Source: an uncultured Clostridiaceae bacterium
GTDB lineage: Bacteria; Bacillota; Clostridia; Lachnospirales; Lachnospiraceae
NCBI GenBank assembly: GCA_947177415.1
Contig: CAMWUK010000024.1
Coordinates: forward strand, 1-41,539
Reading direction: 5' to 3'
DNA: 41,539 bases
In this document: positions 21,892 through 31,776 of the stretch, piece by piece
Position numbering within the stretch: the first letter of the stretch is position 1
How the letters are laid out: every line of letters starts with the position of its first letter
The notes under the pieces: generated by a model
Seen by the model: the letters and a program-made list of their open reading frames with translations, nothing else
What the model was told of the DNA's origin: nothing
The model's database searches: none
Translations under genes and position numbers: made by a program

Positions 21892-22419
21892 ATGCTCCTT
21901 AGTTATGAATTTTACAAAGATGTATATGGCGGTACAAAACTTACCGAAGATACGTTTCCTAAATACATAGCAAAAGGGGCATCTATTATATCTAAATACA
22001 CAATGGACAGAGTAAATGAAACCACCATTGATACTTTCCCTGACAGTTTAATCACGAACATAAAAAAGTGTGCTTGTGAACTTGCTGAATTTAAATCTGA
22101 TTGCGACAAAATAAATGACATGGTTCTTAACGGTAGTACAGGTATATCTGATTCTGAAAAGTCTATAAACAGCATTAATTCTTCAAACATTAAATCTATA
22201 ACTGCAGGAGCTGTTTCCTACACTATGGATACAAGCACCAGCACAAGTATATCGAACAATGTATCGAAGAATTATACAGACCAAAAGTCTATAAACAAGA
22301 AGATTAAATCAATACTTGATGACTACTTATATCCTCAACACATAGGTGATAAATACTACAACTTAATGTCTTTTGTAAGTGGGTGTAATAATGTTCGATA
22401 CTTGCATAACACTCTTTAA
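21892..22419 (+). CDS. head-tail connector-like protein
   Basis: 175 residues from the ATG at 21892 (GAAAGAG upstream). The N-terminal segment (LLSYEFYKDVYGGTKLTEDT, then FPKYIAKGASIISKYT) is similar to head completion proteins of the gp6/gp15-like group placed just after the capsid gene. A Ser/Thr-rich region follows. The position as the first gene after the major capsid is the standard one for this role. Confidence 0.65.
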   Translation: MLLSYEFYKDVYGGTKLTEDTFPKYIAKGASIISKYTMDRVNETTIDTFPDSLITNIKKCACELAEFKSDCDKINDMVLNGSTGISDSEKSINSINSSNIKSITAGAVSYTMDTSTSTSISNNVSKNYTDQKSINKKIKSILDDYLYPQHIGDKYYNLMSFVSGCNNVRYLHNTL

Positions 22420-22816
22420 TTATGATGCTAGCGAAGATACGTATTATGGAACATTAATAGATTATACGGAGTTCCAACCTATATATAAAACAGAACCCAA
22501 TGTAATGGGAACTGAAAATAAAACTTCATGTTTAGTAATAATTCCATACACATCAAAGAAAGGTGTTATCTACATAACAAGCGGAGACACAAAGCAATAT
22601 TATGTACCTCCAAAAGAATGGGAAAAGAGAAGTAATAAAGTAGATTGTTTCACATTTCAGACGGACACGGATTTCATAATAAAAGGCAATAAAAATGATT
22701 TAACTGATGTAAATCTTAATGACATGAAAAACAACTTTGACAATGTATTCGTCATCAATCAGGTAAAAGATTTTGATAAATGGTTTATACAGCATTTTGA
22801 GTTAACAGTTAATTAG
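22391..22816 (+). CDS. head-tail joining protein (probable)
   Basis: 141 residues from the ATG at 22391, inside the end of the previous gene (29-base overlap), so translation is coupled. Beta-rich sequence (MFDTCITLFNYDASEDTYYG, DTKQYYVPPKEW). No clear family motif that I can name with certainty; the position in the order connector, joining, minor capsid, tail completion supports the call. Confidence 0.55.
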   Translation: MFDTCITLFNYDASEDTYYGTLIDYTEFQPIYKTEPNVMGTENKTSCLVIIPYTSKKGVIYITSGDTKQYYVPPKEWEKRSNKVDCFTFQTDTDFIIKGNKNDLTDVNLNDMKNNFDNVFVINQVKDFDKWFIQHFELTVN

Positions 22817-22826
22817 GTGATTGATT

Positions 22827-23243
22827 ATGGCAAAGACATTACATTACACAGTAGAACTTAACTTAAATCTTGATAAATACAATCGCAAATTAGATAAAGC
22901 ACAGGAAGTACTTATAAATGCAATAAAGAGAGATACGGAAGAATATGTCCCTGCAAAGACCTTAGCACTTACGAAGTCGGCACATATACGAAATGATAAC
23001 ACAGAACTTGTATATAGCACACCTTATGCAAGATACCAGTATGGCGGATATGTAATGACAGATGCACTAGGAAGAACGTTTGTAGGAAAAGGTGAAAAGA
23101 AACCAATTATACATTATGAATGGCCTCTTAAATATACTGAATCTCCTCATCCTAATGCAACATCAAGATGGGGAAAAGTATCAGAATCAAAGAACAGGCG
23201 GAAATGGATACAAGAAGTAAAGGATGTAATCAAGAATGGCTAA
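22827..23243 (+). CDS. minor capsid/head-tail protein (HK97 gp10-like)
   Basis: 138 residues from the ATG at 22827 (AGGTGATTG upstream). The pattern VELNLNLDKYNRKLDKAQEV, TEEYVPAKTLALTKSAHIR and TPYARYQYGGYV is characteristic of phage minor capsid/tail-completion proteins of Firmicutes siphophages. It ends WIQEVKDVIKNG, overlapping the next gene by eight bases. Confidence 0.75.
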   Translation: MAKTLHYTVELNLNLDKYNRKLDKAQEVLINAIKRDTEEYVPAKTLALTKSAHIRNDNTELVYSTPYARYQYGGYVMTDALGRTFVGKGEKKPIIHYEWPLKYTESPHPNATSRWGKVSESKNRRKWIQEVKDVIKNG

Positions 23244-23742
23244 GAAAGTATATCCATTAGCAAGTAATTCCGAACAGGAATTAATAATAAGAAAGCTATT
23301 AGAGATGATTAACACATTCCCGGACTTACCTCCTATAGTTAAAAGCAAAGGGATAGCCTTCTATGATTTATCTCCAAATACGGAATGCATGGCATTTGCT
23401 TCACTTGACAGTGCAAGGATATTTTCTAGGTACATTGGTGGTTCATATATCGGTCAATACAAATTCAGGATTGCTTATAGATATTCCACTAAAAGTTTTG
23501 AAGAGAGGATAAGCAAGCAATCGTTATTAAGCACAATCGGAGAATGGCTTCAAAAAGACACCATCACTAGACCTGATGGAACTACTTTCAAACTAGAAGC
23601 ATATCCTCCTTTAGATACAAACAAAGAAATATGTTCAATAGAGAATACAGACAGAACAGTAATTATAGATAAAAACAATACAGGCTATGAGGACAGCATA
23701 ATTGATTGCGTACTCAAATACCATGTGAGAAAGGAAGATTAG
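23236..23742 (+). CDS. minor capsid/tail terminator protein
   Basis: 168 residues (MAKKVYPLASNSEQELIIRK...). The segments RKLLEMINTFPDLPPIVKS and YRYSTKSFEERISKQSLLST match the tail terminator/minor capsid family found next to the major tail protein. The start overlaps the previous stop by eight bases. It probably caps the tail tube at the head end. Confidence 0.7.
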   Translation: MAKKVYPLASNSEQELIIRKLLEMINTFPDLPPIVKSKGIAFYDLSPNTECMAFASLDSARIFSRYIGGSYIGQYKFRIAYRYSTKSFEERISKQSLLSTIGEWLQKDTITRPDGTTFKLEAYPPLDTNKEICSIENTDRTVIIDKNNTGYEDSIIDCVLKYHVRKED

Positions 23743-23744
23743 AT

Positions 23745-24356
23745 ATGGCACTTTCACCTAAAAAAAGAAGTACAGTACAACACCTTGTTAATGTAACCAC
23801 TGCATGGGATAACAAAAATGGGGCAGCGAATTTCCAATTAATAAATGAGGGTGTAACTGACCTTACGGAAGATTTAAACCCGGAAACTGACGACCTACAA
23901 TATGTTGCAGAAGATGAAAAAACTCATGTTGTTAAAACATATGCACCGGCAATAACATTATCAGCAGTTATGGTAGACCCTGAAAAGGATAAAGTCAATG
24001 AATGGATGCAAAAAGTAATTAATAAATTACCTAAAGGTGATGAAGCAGATACAGCTTATATAAGATTCAATGTTCTTAAAGACCTTGCTACCGCACAAGA
24101 ACAAGCTGATGGTAAACATAAATATGAAGCATATAAAAGAGATGCAGTTGTTGAAGCAAGTAGCATAGGCGGAGCGGCAGGCGATAACGTAGAAATGGAA
24201 GTAACAATCAGTGGTAAAGGCGAAGCAAAAAAAGGTATATTAACCATTGATAAAAGCGGAACTACCCCAACATATGATTTTACACCTGATTCAACCACCA
24301 CGACTAATACACCATCCGGGCAATCTTTAGAAGAAGATACTTATTCGCTTAGATAA
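23745..24356 (+). CDS. major tail tube protein
   Basis: 203 residues from the ATG at 23745, with AAGGAAG upstream. Sequence LNPETDDLQYVAEDEKTHV and YEAYKRDAVVEASSIGGAAG with a GDNVEMEVTISGKGEAKKG segment is typical of tail tube proteins in this phage group. The Thr/Ser-rich tail (SGTTPTYDFTPDSTTTTN) could be surface exposed. It is followed by the two chaperone genes and the tape measure, the standard order. Confidence 0.8.
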   Translation: MALSPKKRSTVQHLVNVTTAWDNKNGAANFQLINEGVTDLTEDLNPETDDLQYVAEDEKTHVVKTYAPAITLSAVMVDPEKDKVNEWMQKVINKLPKGDEADTAYIRFNVLKDLATAQEQADGKHKYEAYKRDAVVEASSIGGAAGDNVEMEVTISGKGEAKKGILTIDKSGTTPTYDFTPDSTTTTNTPSGQSLEEDTYSLR

Positions 24357-24379
24357 AAACTATATATTAAGGAGTATTT

Positions 24380-24838
24380 ATGGAAAAGAATATAGCATAT
24401 GATGCAGAACTTAAAGTAAACAACTGGGTTAAAGTCATAAAAGTAAATGAGCAAGGAGATACCATATCTCTTAATATAGGGGATAATTCCTTGATTAAAA
24501 ACCTAGTCACTTTAATAAACGACATCCAAAATATTGGTAAAGAATTAAACGAAGCAGAAAAGAAGTTCGGAGAAGATTACGAAGAAGAAGAATTTATGAG
24601 AAAACTTGATTTTCTTAACCTTAAAATGGCTGAAACGTCAGAAAAAATAGATTCGTTTTTTGGATTTGACACTTGCATGAAAGTATTCAGGACTAATACT
24701 CCTTATATAGATGATGTGATGGATTTCTTATTTCAGATATCTGATTTAATTGAAAAGTTTACAGGAGAAAAAGTTGCAAACTTAGAAAACATAAAAAAGA
24801 AATTCACTGACAGACAGAAGAACCGCAGGAAAATATAA
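24380..24838 (+). CDS. tail assembly chaperone (gpG-like)
   Basis: 152 residues, helical and acidic (NEAEKKFGEDYEEEEFMRKL), located between tube and tape measure, the place of gpG-type chaperones. It ends FTDRQKNRRKI. A slippery heptamer AAAAAAG is present at 24793-24799, but a -1 shift there hits a TGA within four codons, so no fused G-T product is predicted. AAGGAG precedes the start. Confidence 0.75.
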   Translation: MEKNIAYDAELKVNNWVKVIKVNEQGDTISLNIGDNSLIKNLVTLINDIQNIGKELNEAEKKFGEDYEEEEFMRKLDFLNLKMAETSEKIDSFFGFDTCMKVFRTNTPYIDDVMDFLFQISDLIEKFTGEKVANLENIKKKFTDRQKNRRKI

Positions 24839-24839
24839 T

Positions 24840-25436
24840 ATGTACAACATACTTACTGATGGATTACCTAAAGAATATGATGGGTATCTTATAAACTATC
24901 AATACTACAATGGAATACTTATAAATGACTGTCTGACTGATGATGAACAATTATTTGATAATACAGACAGTGGACGATTAGAAAAGCTATATACTGCCTT
25001 TACTATACTTTATGGTAATGGCATTCCTAATAATATAGATACAGCGTTAGCAGGTTTAAATTGGTTCATGTCTTGTGGACAAGATAACGAAGAAGACAGG
25101 AAAGATAAGACTAAATATTTTTGTTTTAATCAAGACAGCCAATATATTTATTCTGCATTTAGAATGAAATACAACATTAATCTAGCTAAAGATATAGATT
25201 TACATTGGTTTGAATTCATATATTTATTCAATGATTTAAGCAAGACAGCATTCAGAGAGATAGTAAATATAAGAATGATGAAACCAAAAGACATGAAGAA
25301 TTACAGCAAAGAAGCAAAACTAGAGATAAAGAAACAAAAAGAAAAGTTCAAACTTAAAAATAATAATATAGAAGATTACTTAACAGATGAAGAAAGAAAA
25401 AAGGTTGACGATTTTTATAACTTCATTGGTAGCTGA
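24840..25436 (+). CDS. tail protein, Gp15 family
   Basis: 198 residues: MYNILTDGLPKEYDGYLINY, DTALAGLNWFMSCGQ and KTKYFCFNQDSQYIYSAFRM are the signature segments of the Bacteriophage Gp15 family, the second chaperone position of Gram-positive siphophages. The ATG lies one base after the previous TAA, with AGGA upstream, so it is independently initiated. It ends in a basic helical tail (KKQKEKFKLKNNNIEDYL). Confidence 0.85.
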   Translation: MYNILTDGLPKEYDGYLINYQYYNGILINDCLTDDEQLFDNTDSGRLEKLYTAFTILYGNGIPNNIDTALAGLNWFMSCGQDNEEDRKDKTKYFCFNQDSQYIYSAFRMKYNINLAKDIDLHWFEFIYLFNDLSKTAFREIVNIRMMKPKDMKNYSKEAKLEIKKQKEKFKLKNNNIEDYLTDEERKKVDDFYNFIGS

Positions 25437-25460
25437 AACTAGGCTAAAGGTGGTGAAGAT

Positions 25461-28208
25461 ATGCCTGAATATGATGGAGAAGTAGTAATTCGTGCTTTAC
25501 TTTATAAGGGCGATTTTGAAAAAGCGTTAAACGAGTTGAGCATATTACTTGAAGAAAAGAAATCGCAGATTGAAAATTTAAAAGCTGAATATGCCAGTTA
25601 TATGGACAGAACCAGCAAAACCAAAGAACAGCTTTATCTTGAACAAGAAATTACAAAAGCACAAAAAGAACGACAAGCTATAAGTGATAAACTTGAATCT
25701 CCTAATATAAAATTTGATGATATTTCAATTTTACAGAAAAACCTACAAGAATTAGACGAAAAGCTCAAGATACTTAATAAAGAGCTTATGCAAGTTAAGT
25801 TGCATCCGGAAAGTACGCAAAGTGTAAAGGATTTAACGAAAGAAATATCCGAAGCTAAAAGAGAAGCAGAAAATTTACAGGTACAAATGAATAGAGCTGG
25901 CAAAAAAGCATCAATGCCACAAACAGTTAATACAAGTAAAATGTCTAGTGCCATGTCTAAATTAGCCGGTAGTACAAAAAATTTCGGAAATACTTTTAAT
26001 AAAACATTTAAAAGTCTTAAAGCACCTATTGAAGATGTTGCAGGTAGGATTACGCATTTAGGTAAAAGAATAATGCGGATAGCTTCTTATGTATTATTTT
26101 TCAATATAATTAGAGGAGCGTTCCGGCAATTAAGAGATTATATAGGCGGATTACTTGGGACAAATGATGAATTCATGACATCATTAAATCAGATAAAATC
26201 TAACTTAATGGTAGCATTTTATCCTATATATCAATACATATTACCGGCACTAAACTCATTAATGAAAGCATTAGTAAACGCAAGTGCATATCTAGCACAA
26301 TTTGTATCAATGTTAATGGGTAAAGACATAAAGCAAAGTCAAGAGGGAGCGAAAGCTCTTTGGGAACAATCTAAAGCAATTAAAGATGGAACATCATCAA
26401 GACAAGGTGCGACAAAATCAGTTAAAGACCAAAAAGCAGCTTATGATAAGTTAGGCAAAAGTATTAAAGGCAGTAAAAAAGAATTAGCTGCATTTGATAA
26501 ACTTATAGTTTTACAGCAGAATGCAGAAAAAGAACCTAAAGTTAAATCGCCAAAAGATGATGGATTTGTATTTTCCCCTACTTTAGCATTTGACGATACA
26601 TACGACAATATATTGTCATTGTGGGGTAAGATTGGAGAAATCATTGATAATATAAAACCAAAAGTTATTGAAATAGGTAATGCATTTGTAAATGGATTTA
26701 ATTTTGGGTTTGTAGATAATAATCTTGGAGAATTGCAAACCAAACTAGGGAAAATTGGTGGACATTTAAATGAAATATTCACTAATCCGGAAATACAACA
26801 AGGTGCAAATGACACAATGATAGCTGTTGTAACAGCATGGGGAGCATGGACAGGGGCATTTTTTTCTATAGGAGTAACAATAGCAAGAGCATGGATAGGT
26901 GGTATAGAAAAGTTCTTAGAAGAAAACAAAGAACAGATAAAGAAAGATTTACTAAAGCTTTTTGAAGTAGAAATAAATTTAGCAAACTTCAATATTGATT
27001 TATCCCAAGCTGTAGCTAATATATATTCTGTATTTGGAGGAGAAGCAGCCCAGAAGATAGTATCTGATTCATTAACTATTATCTACAACATTTTTGTTAG
27101 ATGGGGATTACTGTTATACCAGTTCTTTTCAGACTTAATCATACAGATTTTCAATCCTCTTATAACTCATCAAGAAGAATTAAAAGTAGCATTAGAGGGA
27201 ACATTAAATGGTATAGCAACTATTATGGACGGATTAACAGATATAATAGTATCATTCACAGATACAATATCAGCAATATATAATGATGACCTCAAACCTA
27301 TAATCGAAGAATGGGGTAAGATATGGGATGATACGTTCGGATTTATAGTAGAAAACTATAATAAGCACGTTAATCCTATGATAAAGAAACTAGGAGAAAT
27401 GATACAGAATCTTTCAAATGAACATATTAAACCATTCTTAGACACATTAAAAGAAATGTATGATTCATGGACCGATGCTGCAATCCCTGCATTAAAATTA
27501 TTATGGAGCATAATAAAACCATTTGTAAACTGGCTTATATCTGTTGTGTTCGAACAATTATCCAGTGGTATTGAATGGGTTGCTGGTATTATTAGCAGTT
27601 CAATAGAAGATATAATAACTATGTTTAAAGGTTTTGCAGATATCTTTGGAGGTATTTTTGACATCATATCAGGGATACTAACAGGAGATTGGGGTAAAGT
27701 ATGGGTTGGAGCAGGAAAAATTGTAAAAGGATTTGGTAATGTATTCATCTCTGCAATTAATTCAGTCATAACAGCTATTAATGCTATGACAGATGGTATA
27801 AGAAGAGGAATCAATTCTGCTATTAACAGTTTCAATAGTTTCCACTTTGACTTGCCTGATTGGTTAGGTGGAGGTCATGTAGGATTTAACATACCTACTA
27901 TACCTGATAATTTTGGTCACATACCAAAAATACCTGCATTGGCACAAGGAGCAGTACTTAAAGGCGGTAATCCTATGCTTGCATATTTAAACGACCAGCC
28001 ACGAGGACAAACTAACATAGAAACACCTCTTAACACAATGATAGATGCATTTAATCAAGCACTTGCACAAAACAATAATAACACTGGTAATGTTGTTATT
28101 CAGGCAGATGGTGACGTTGCAGGAATAATTAATATGCTTAGATTTAATATAAAACAACGTGACGAACTTGTAGGGACAAACTATATACAAGATGGGATAT
28201 TTGCATAA
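25461..28208 (+). CDS. tail tape measure protein
   Basis: 915 residues. Residues 20-150 are a long coiled coil (YMDRTSKTKEQLYLEQEI, KNLQELDEKLKILNKEL), followed by a membrane-active hydrophobic region (MRIASYVLFFNIIRGAFRQL and later SVVFEQLSSGIEWVAGIIS), and a Gly-rich C-terminal region with a PDWLGGGHVGFNIPTIPDN segment. It fixes tail length and leads DNA ejection. 915 residues correspond to a tail of roughly 135-140 nm. GGTGGTG precedes the ATG. Confidence 0.9.
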   Translation: MPEYDGEVVIRALLYKGDFEKALNELSILLEEKKSQIENLKAEYASYMDRTSKTKEQLYLEQEITKAQKERQAISDKLESPNIKFDDISILQKNLQELDEKLKILNKELMQVKLHPESTQSVKDLTKEISEAKREAENLQVQMNRAGKKASMPQTVNTSKMSSAMSKLAGSTKNFGNTFNKTFKSLKAPIEDVAGRITHLGKRIMRIASYVLFFNIIRGAFRQLRDYIGGLLGTNDEFMTSLNQIKSNLMVAFYPIYQYILPALNSLMKALVNASAYLAQFVSMLMGKDIKQSQEGAKALWEQSKAIKDGTSSRQGATKSVKDQKAAYDKLGKSIKGSKKELAAFDKLIVLQQNAEKEPKVKSPKDDGFVFSPTLAFDDTYDNILSLWGKIGEIIDNIKPKVIEIGNAFVNGFNFGFVDNNLGELQTKLGKIGGHLNEIFTNPEIQQGANDTMIAVVTAWGAWTGAFFSIGVTIARAWIGGIEKFLEENKEQIKKDLLKLFEVEINLANFNIDLSQAVANIYSVFGGEAAQKIVSDSLTIIYNIFVRWGLLLYQFFSDLIIQIFNPLITHQEELKVALEGTLNGIATIMDGLTDIIVSFTDTISAIYNDDLKPIIEEWGKIWDDTFGFIVENYNKHVNPMIKKLGEMIQNLSNEHIKPFLDTLKEMYDSWTDAAIPALKLLWSIIKPFVNWLISVVFEQLSSGIEWVAGIISSSIEDIITMFKGFADIFGGIFDIISGILTGDWGKVWVGAGKIVKGFGNVFISAINSVITAINAMTDGIRRGINSAINSFNSFHFDLPDWLGGGHVGFNIPTIPDNFGHIPKIPALAQGAVLKGGNPMLAYLNDQPRGQTNIETPLNTMIDAFNQALAQNNNNTGNVVIQADGDVAGIINMLRFNIKQRDELVGTNYIQDGIFA

Positions 28209-28220
28209 GGAGGGATTGTT

Positions 28221-28631
28221 TTGCCAACAGGTAAAGAAAAACTATTAACTATTGATGGGGAAACATTCGAGATATACCTTATAAAACTTGAAAGAGAAGT
28301 AAGCCTACTTGATAAGGCTGCACATAGAACACTTAATGGAGATTTACATAGAGAGGTTATAGGCACATATGTAAACTATAACCTCGAGTTTGGATACAGT
28401 GATAGACCTGAAAGATATGATAGATTATGGCAGAAGTTAAGTGAACCTGTCGCATTTCATAGAATAAGGCTACCAAAGAATGTAGGATATACATCAGAAT
28501 TCCTTGCATATATAGCACAAGTAAAGGATAATATTGAGTATGCAAACCCTGATGATGGGTATAAAAGAAGATTTAAGGGATTATCATGTTCAATAGTATC
28601 TAAAAGCCCAAACATAGGTAATCACAAATAA
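28221..28631 (+). CDS. tail protein after tape measure (probable)
   Basis: 136 residues from a TTG at 28221 with AAGGAGGG upstream. The segment LDKAAHRTLNGDLHREVIGT is seen in small tail components of Firmicutes phages, followed by YVNYNLEFGYSDRPERYD. Placed between tape measure and the tip protein, where a distal-tail (Dit-like) function is usual; the sequence is too short for a full Dit. Confidence 0.55.
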   Translation: MPTGKEKLLTIDGETFEIYLIKLEREVSLLDKAAHRTLNGDLHREVIGTYVNYNLEFGYSDRPERYDRLWQKLSEPVAFHRIRLPKNVGYTSEFLAYIAQVKDNIEYANPDDGYKRRFKGLSCSIVSKSPNIGNHK

Positions 28632-28648
28632 TGAAAGTGGTGTGATTA

Positions 28649-30550
28649 ATGGCAAGAACTTCAGCAGAAGTATTAATTGAATTTATGCCAAAACAAACAA
28701 TAACTACTAAATGTACTGCAACCAATATAGATACATCTAAAAGTGATATAAATAATTTGATAATACCAGCTTCATCAATCATACAAAATGATAATTTTGC
28801 AACGTTGGAACATAATATTTGCTTGTTAGACGGAACATTCCGCATAATAGAGCCAAATGCAAAGCCATGGGGTTATTTTGGTAATGTACTGTCAGATGAT
28901 AATTGTCATGTTCAAGGTACTAATATTAACCTAGTATTAAATGGAGTTAACAATGCACGAGTAGAATTAGGTGGGATTACTTTATATTTTGGTGATGATA
29001 AATACACATCATCTATTGAGTATTCAGTAGATGGTGCTACATATCAGAAGAAGATAATAAATCCTACAAAAAAAGATTACAGACTTGTATTTGAAGATTC
29101 AAAAGATATTAGAACTATAAAGTTTTATTTTAGAGAAACCAAGTTTCCAAATATGCATCCAAGATTAATGGAAATAATGCTCGGAGTATCTTATCATTTT
29201 ACAGAAAAAGACATAACATCTCTTGTATTAAACGAAGAGATATCCCCTATAAGTAATGTCTTGCCTGTTAATACAGCAAAATTATCAGTATATTCTGAAA
29301 CAGGCGAGTTTGATATTATAAATAACAGTGTTGTCCCTGCTATTGCAAAGAATAATGTTACTGCTGTTATAAAAGCAATCGTAGATGGGAAAAGCACTCC
29401 TCTTGCAACATTTATGTTAGATTCATGGGAAACACAAGATAAATATGATATGACATTTAATTTTGTTTCTTTGACAAAAGAACTTGATGATTACACATAT
29501 AATCCTGTTAATGGTCAAAATACAGATTTAAGAGGTCACTTGCAATATTTGTTAGGAGGTAAATTCGCTTACAATGCACCTGTAACAAATTCATTTCCTA
29601 TATGGTTTAAGAAAGGCACATTAAGAGAACTATACCAACAATTATGTTTTGTCTATGGAGTTATGTCAAATGACATGAATGGTAATTCATTTAAAATTAC
29701 TAAGATAGACCAGTCTAAAATAAAAGCAACTTTATATCCATCACAAGTATCAGATGATGTAAAACTAACAAAAGTTGATTCCGTAAATAAAGTTACTTTA
29801 GATTTATTAGATTACTTGCCAACTGTTCCTATTGGTACTACATTTAAATTTAAAGATTTAAATTATAATGCCGCATACAAAGGAGAAATGTCCACATCAG
29901 GTAAAGTAGTTGAATTCCAAAAGCCTGCACATTATTTTAGATATAGATTAATTAACAAAAGCAATAATACACCTGTAACAGGAGATAGTTCTATAGGTTC
30001 TGTATTTACAGGTGAATTTGGTGCATCAAAAAATCAGTATTCAGATGAATGGTGGTATAACGGATTAAATGGTGATGGATACAATTTATCATTCCATTTT
30101 AGACCAAATAACACGTCCAGTATAAATGTAAATGATTATATTTTTGAAATAGAAGTTGCATTTGCTATTGAGGTTACATCTCAATATTCAGTTAAAAAAG
30201 GGACACCTAAAAATGAAAACTTATTATATATAGATAAACCATCAATATTCAATACGGATAATGCACCTGAATTTGCTAATAATACTCTTGAATATTACAG
30301 CAATATAGATTTGAAAGTAGAATGTAGTTATGTAAATACAGACCTAGTTCGTGTTGGTGATACTGTATATATATACACAAATAATAATACTATGGTAAAA
30401 GCAACAGTCGTTAAACAGTCAATAGACCTTATGAATGGGTTATTAACTAAATTAACAGGGATATCTTTATCAGAAAGTATTTACTCACATGAATATATGG
30501 AATCAGATGCCAATGCAGCTATGTATATGAATAATAATACTTTAATTTAG
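28649..30550 (+). CDS. tail tip/baseplate hub protein (Tal-like)
   Basis: 633 residues. N-terminal half beta-rich with a discoidin-like segment (RVELGGITLYFGDDKYTSS, FEDSKDIRTIKFYF, which resembles carbohydrate-binding folds); the middle (SLVLNEEISPISNVLPVNTA, then WFKKGTLRELYQQLCFVYG) matches hub-type tail proteins. It is the third gene after the tape measure, the standard place. It probably binds the tail end and the host surface. GTGGTG precedes the start. Confidence 0.65.
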   Translation: MARTSAEVLIEFMPKQTITTKCTATNIDTSKSDINNLIIPASSIIQNDNFATLEHNICLLDGTFRIIEPNAKPWGYFGNVLSDDNCHVQGTNINLVLNGVNNARVELGGITLYFGDDKYTSSIEYSVDGATYQKKIINPTKKDYRLVFEDSKDIRTIKFYFRETKFPNMHPRLMEIMLGVSYHFTEKDITSLVLNEEISPISNVLPVNTAKLSVYSETGEFDIINNSVVPAIAKNNVTAVIKAIVDGKSTPLATFMLDSWETQDKYDMTFNFVSLTKELDDYTYNPVNGQNTDLRGHLQYLLGGKFAYNAPVTNSFPIWFKKGTLRELYQQLCFVYGVMSNDMNGNSFKITKIDQSKIKATLYPSQVSDDVKLTKVDSVNKVTLDLLDYLPTVPIGTTFKFKDLNYNAAYKGEMSTSGKVVEFQKPAHYFRYRLINKSNNTPVTGDSSIGSVFTGEFGASKNQYSDEWWYNGLNGDGYNLSFHFRPNNTSSINVNDYIFEIEVAFAIEVTSQYSVKKGTPKNENLLYIDKPSIFNTDNAPEFANNTLEYYSNIDLKVECSYVNTDLVRVGDTVYIYTNNNTMVKATVVKQSIDLMNGLLTKLTGISLSESIYSHEYMESDANAAMYMNNNTLI

Positions 30551-30560
30551 GGGATAAATT

Positions 30561-31001
30561 ATGATTAATAAAAGTTATTTATCTGAATTTAAAACACCTA
30601 TTACCGATAGGACAGCAGAAGATGTTAATAATCTTAGAGCGTTATTAGCTAAAGGATATAATTTATTTACTCAAGCAGAAAAAGAACTATGGGCAAAAGA
30701 CCATAAAGGAGCATTAAATGCATCTGACCTTAACAGGATTGCAAGTAATTCAGTATGTTTAGGTAAATGTTTAGGTATAACGATATCTTCACAGGAGTTT
30801 TTGGTAGCGTCACTTCCGACTACAACACAATTCAATACATTAAAAAATAATCTTCAATCAGTAATAACTGAAATAAAAAAATATACATCAGAACAAATAC
30901 CAACAATACCTAATTTACCATTTAATGATTACATAAAAATAAATTTAATTGAAGAGATTCAGTTGATAATATATAATATAATTAAGGATATAGAGGTGTG
31001 A
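30561..31001 (+). CDS. small baseplate-associated protein
   Basis: 146 residues. TPITDRTAEDVNNLRALLAK and WAKDHKGALNASDLNRIASN form a conserved motif pair of small tail or baseplate proteins in Clostridia phages. The rest is helical. It overlaps the next gene's ribosome-binding site. GGGG precedes the ATG. Confidence 0.6.
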   Translation: MINKSYLSEFKTPITDRTAEDVNNLRALLAKGYNLFTQAEKELWAKDHKGALNASDLNRIASNSVCLGKCLGITISSQEFLVASLPTTTQFNTLKNNLQSVITEIKKYTSEQIPTIPNLPFNDYIKINLIEEIQLIIYNIIKDIEV

Positions 31002-31006
31002 TATAT

Positions 31007-31756
31007 ATGGCAAAATATCAACTAAGTAATTTTACAGACAGGCAAACGCAGTATCCTAACAGACGTAGACTAAAAAACATAACAACAAATGAAGAAGTTG
31101 TTTACGATGTATATCGTGCAGAGGGTAACATCACACGAGAGGGAACACCATGGAACGCTGCAACAATGAATAACTTTGATAAAAAGATAGCAAATACATT
31201 TACGACAGGTTCGTTCACACCTTATTTTTATGCTTATAAGTTTGGAGCAAATGCTCCTGCACCATATTGTATCGGTAGCGGAGCAAATGAAGCTGATTAT
31301 AAGAACAGAAACAAAGCATCTTATGTAACAGTAAATAATCTTGCTTTTGTTCATATTGAATTTCAAGACGCTAGAATATGGGGTATTCCGTCACATACAG
31401 ATTATCAAGACTGGTATCTACAAATAGGATTATTGCCAACAGCATTAGGTGCAAATAAAAATTCAACTTTATTCGCACATGAGTTTGATGTTATAGGTGC
31501 CCCATGCACAGTGTTTAGTTTAAGCCATACAACTAGAGATTATGCACGTATAGAGTTCTCTGATTCAGTTAGTGCAACAATAACACCAAATGATTATTTT
31601 AATAGTAGTGGTATAGGCAGGCTTCTAACATTAAGAGAGGGTAACGGAGGCAAGGCTATTAAAGTAAGTCAAGTAATGGAATCAAATCATATTTATGATA
31701 ATACAGATGGTATAAGAATAGATTGTGTAGTGGATTTAACATACAAATATTTATAA
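31007..31756 (+). CDS. tail fibre/upper baseplate protein
   Basis: 249 residues from the ATG at 31007 (GAGGTG upstream). The N terminus (YQLSNFTDRQTQYPNRRRLK, then EGNITREGTPWNAATMNNFD) is the common attachment motif of tail fibre proteins in Firmicutes phages; the body is beta-rich (VTVNNLAFVHIEFQDARIWG) and ends RIDCVVDLTYKYL. It probably anchors at the baseplate and carries a small receptor-binding domain. Confidence 0.65.
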   Translation: MAKYQLSNFTDRQTQYPNRRRLKNITTNEEVVYDVYRAEGNITREGTPWNAATMNNFDKKIANTFTTGSFTPYFYAYKFGANAPAPYCIGSGANEADYKNRNKASYVTVNNLAFVHIEFQDARIWGIPSHTDYQDWYLQIGLLPTALGANKNSTLFAHEFDVIGAPCTVFSLSHTTRDYARIEFSDSVSATITPNDYFNSSGIGRLLTLREGNGGKAIKVSQVMESNHIYDNTDGIRIDCVVDLTYKYL

Positions 31757-31776
31757 ATTATAAATGAGGGTTAAGG

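Noticed and set aside
24793-24799. AAAAAAG slippery heptamer as a programmed -1 frameshift joining the two tail chaperones
   Set aside because: The -1 frame reaches a TGA at 24808-24810, and the downstream gene lies in the other frame with its own ATG and ribosome-binding site.
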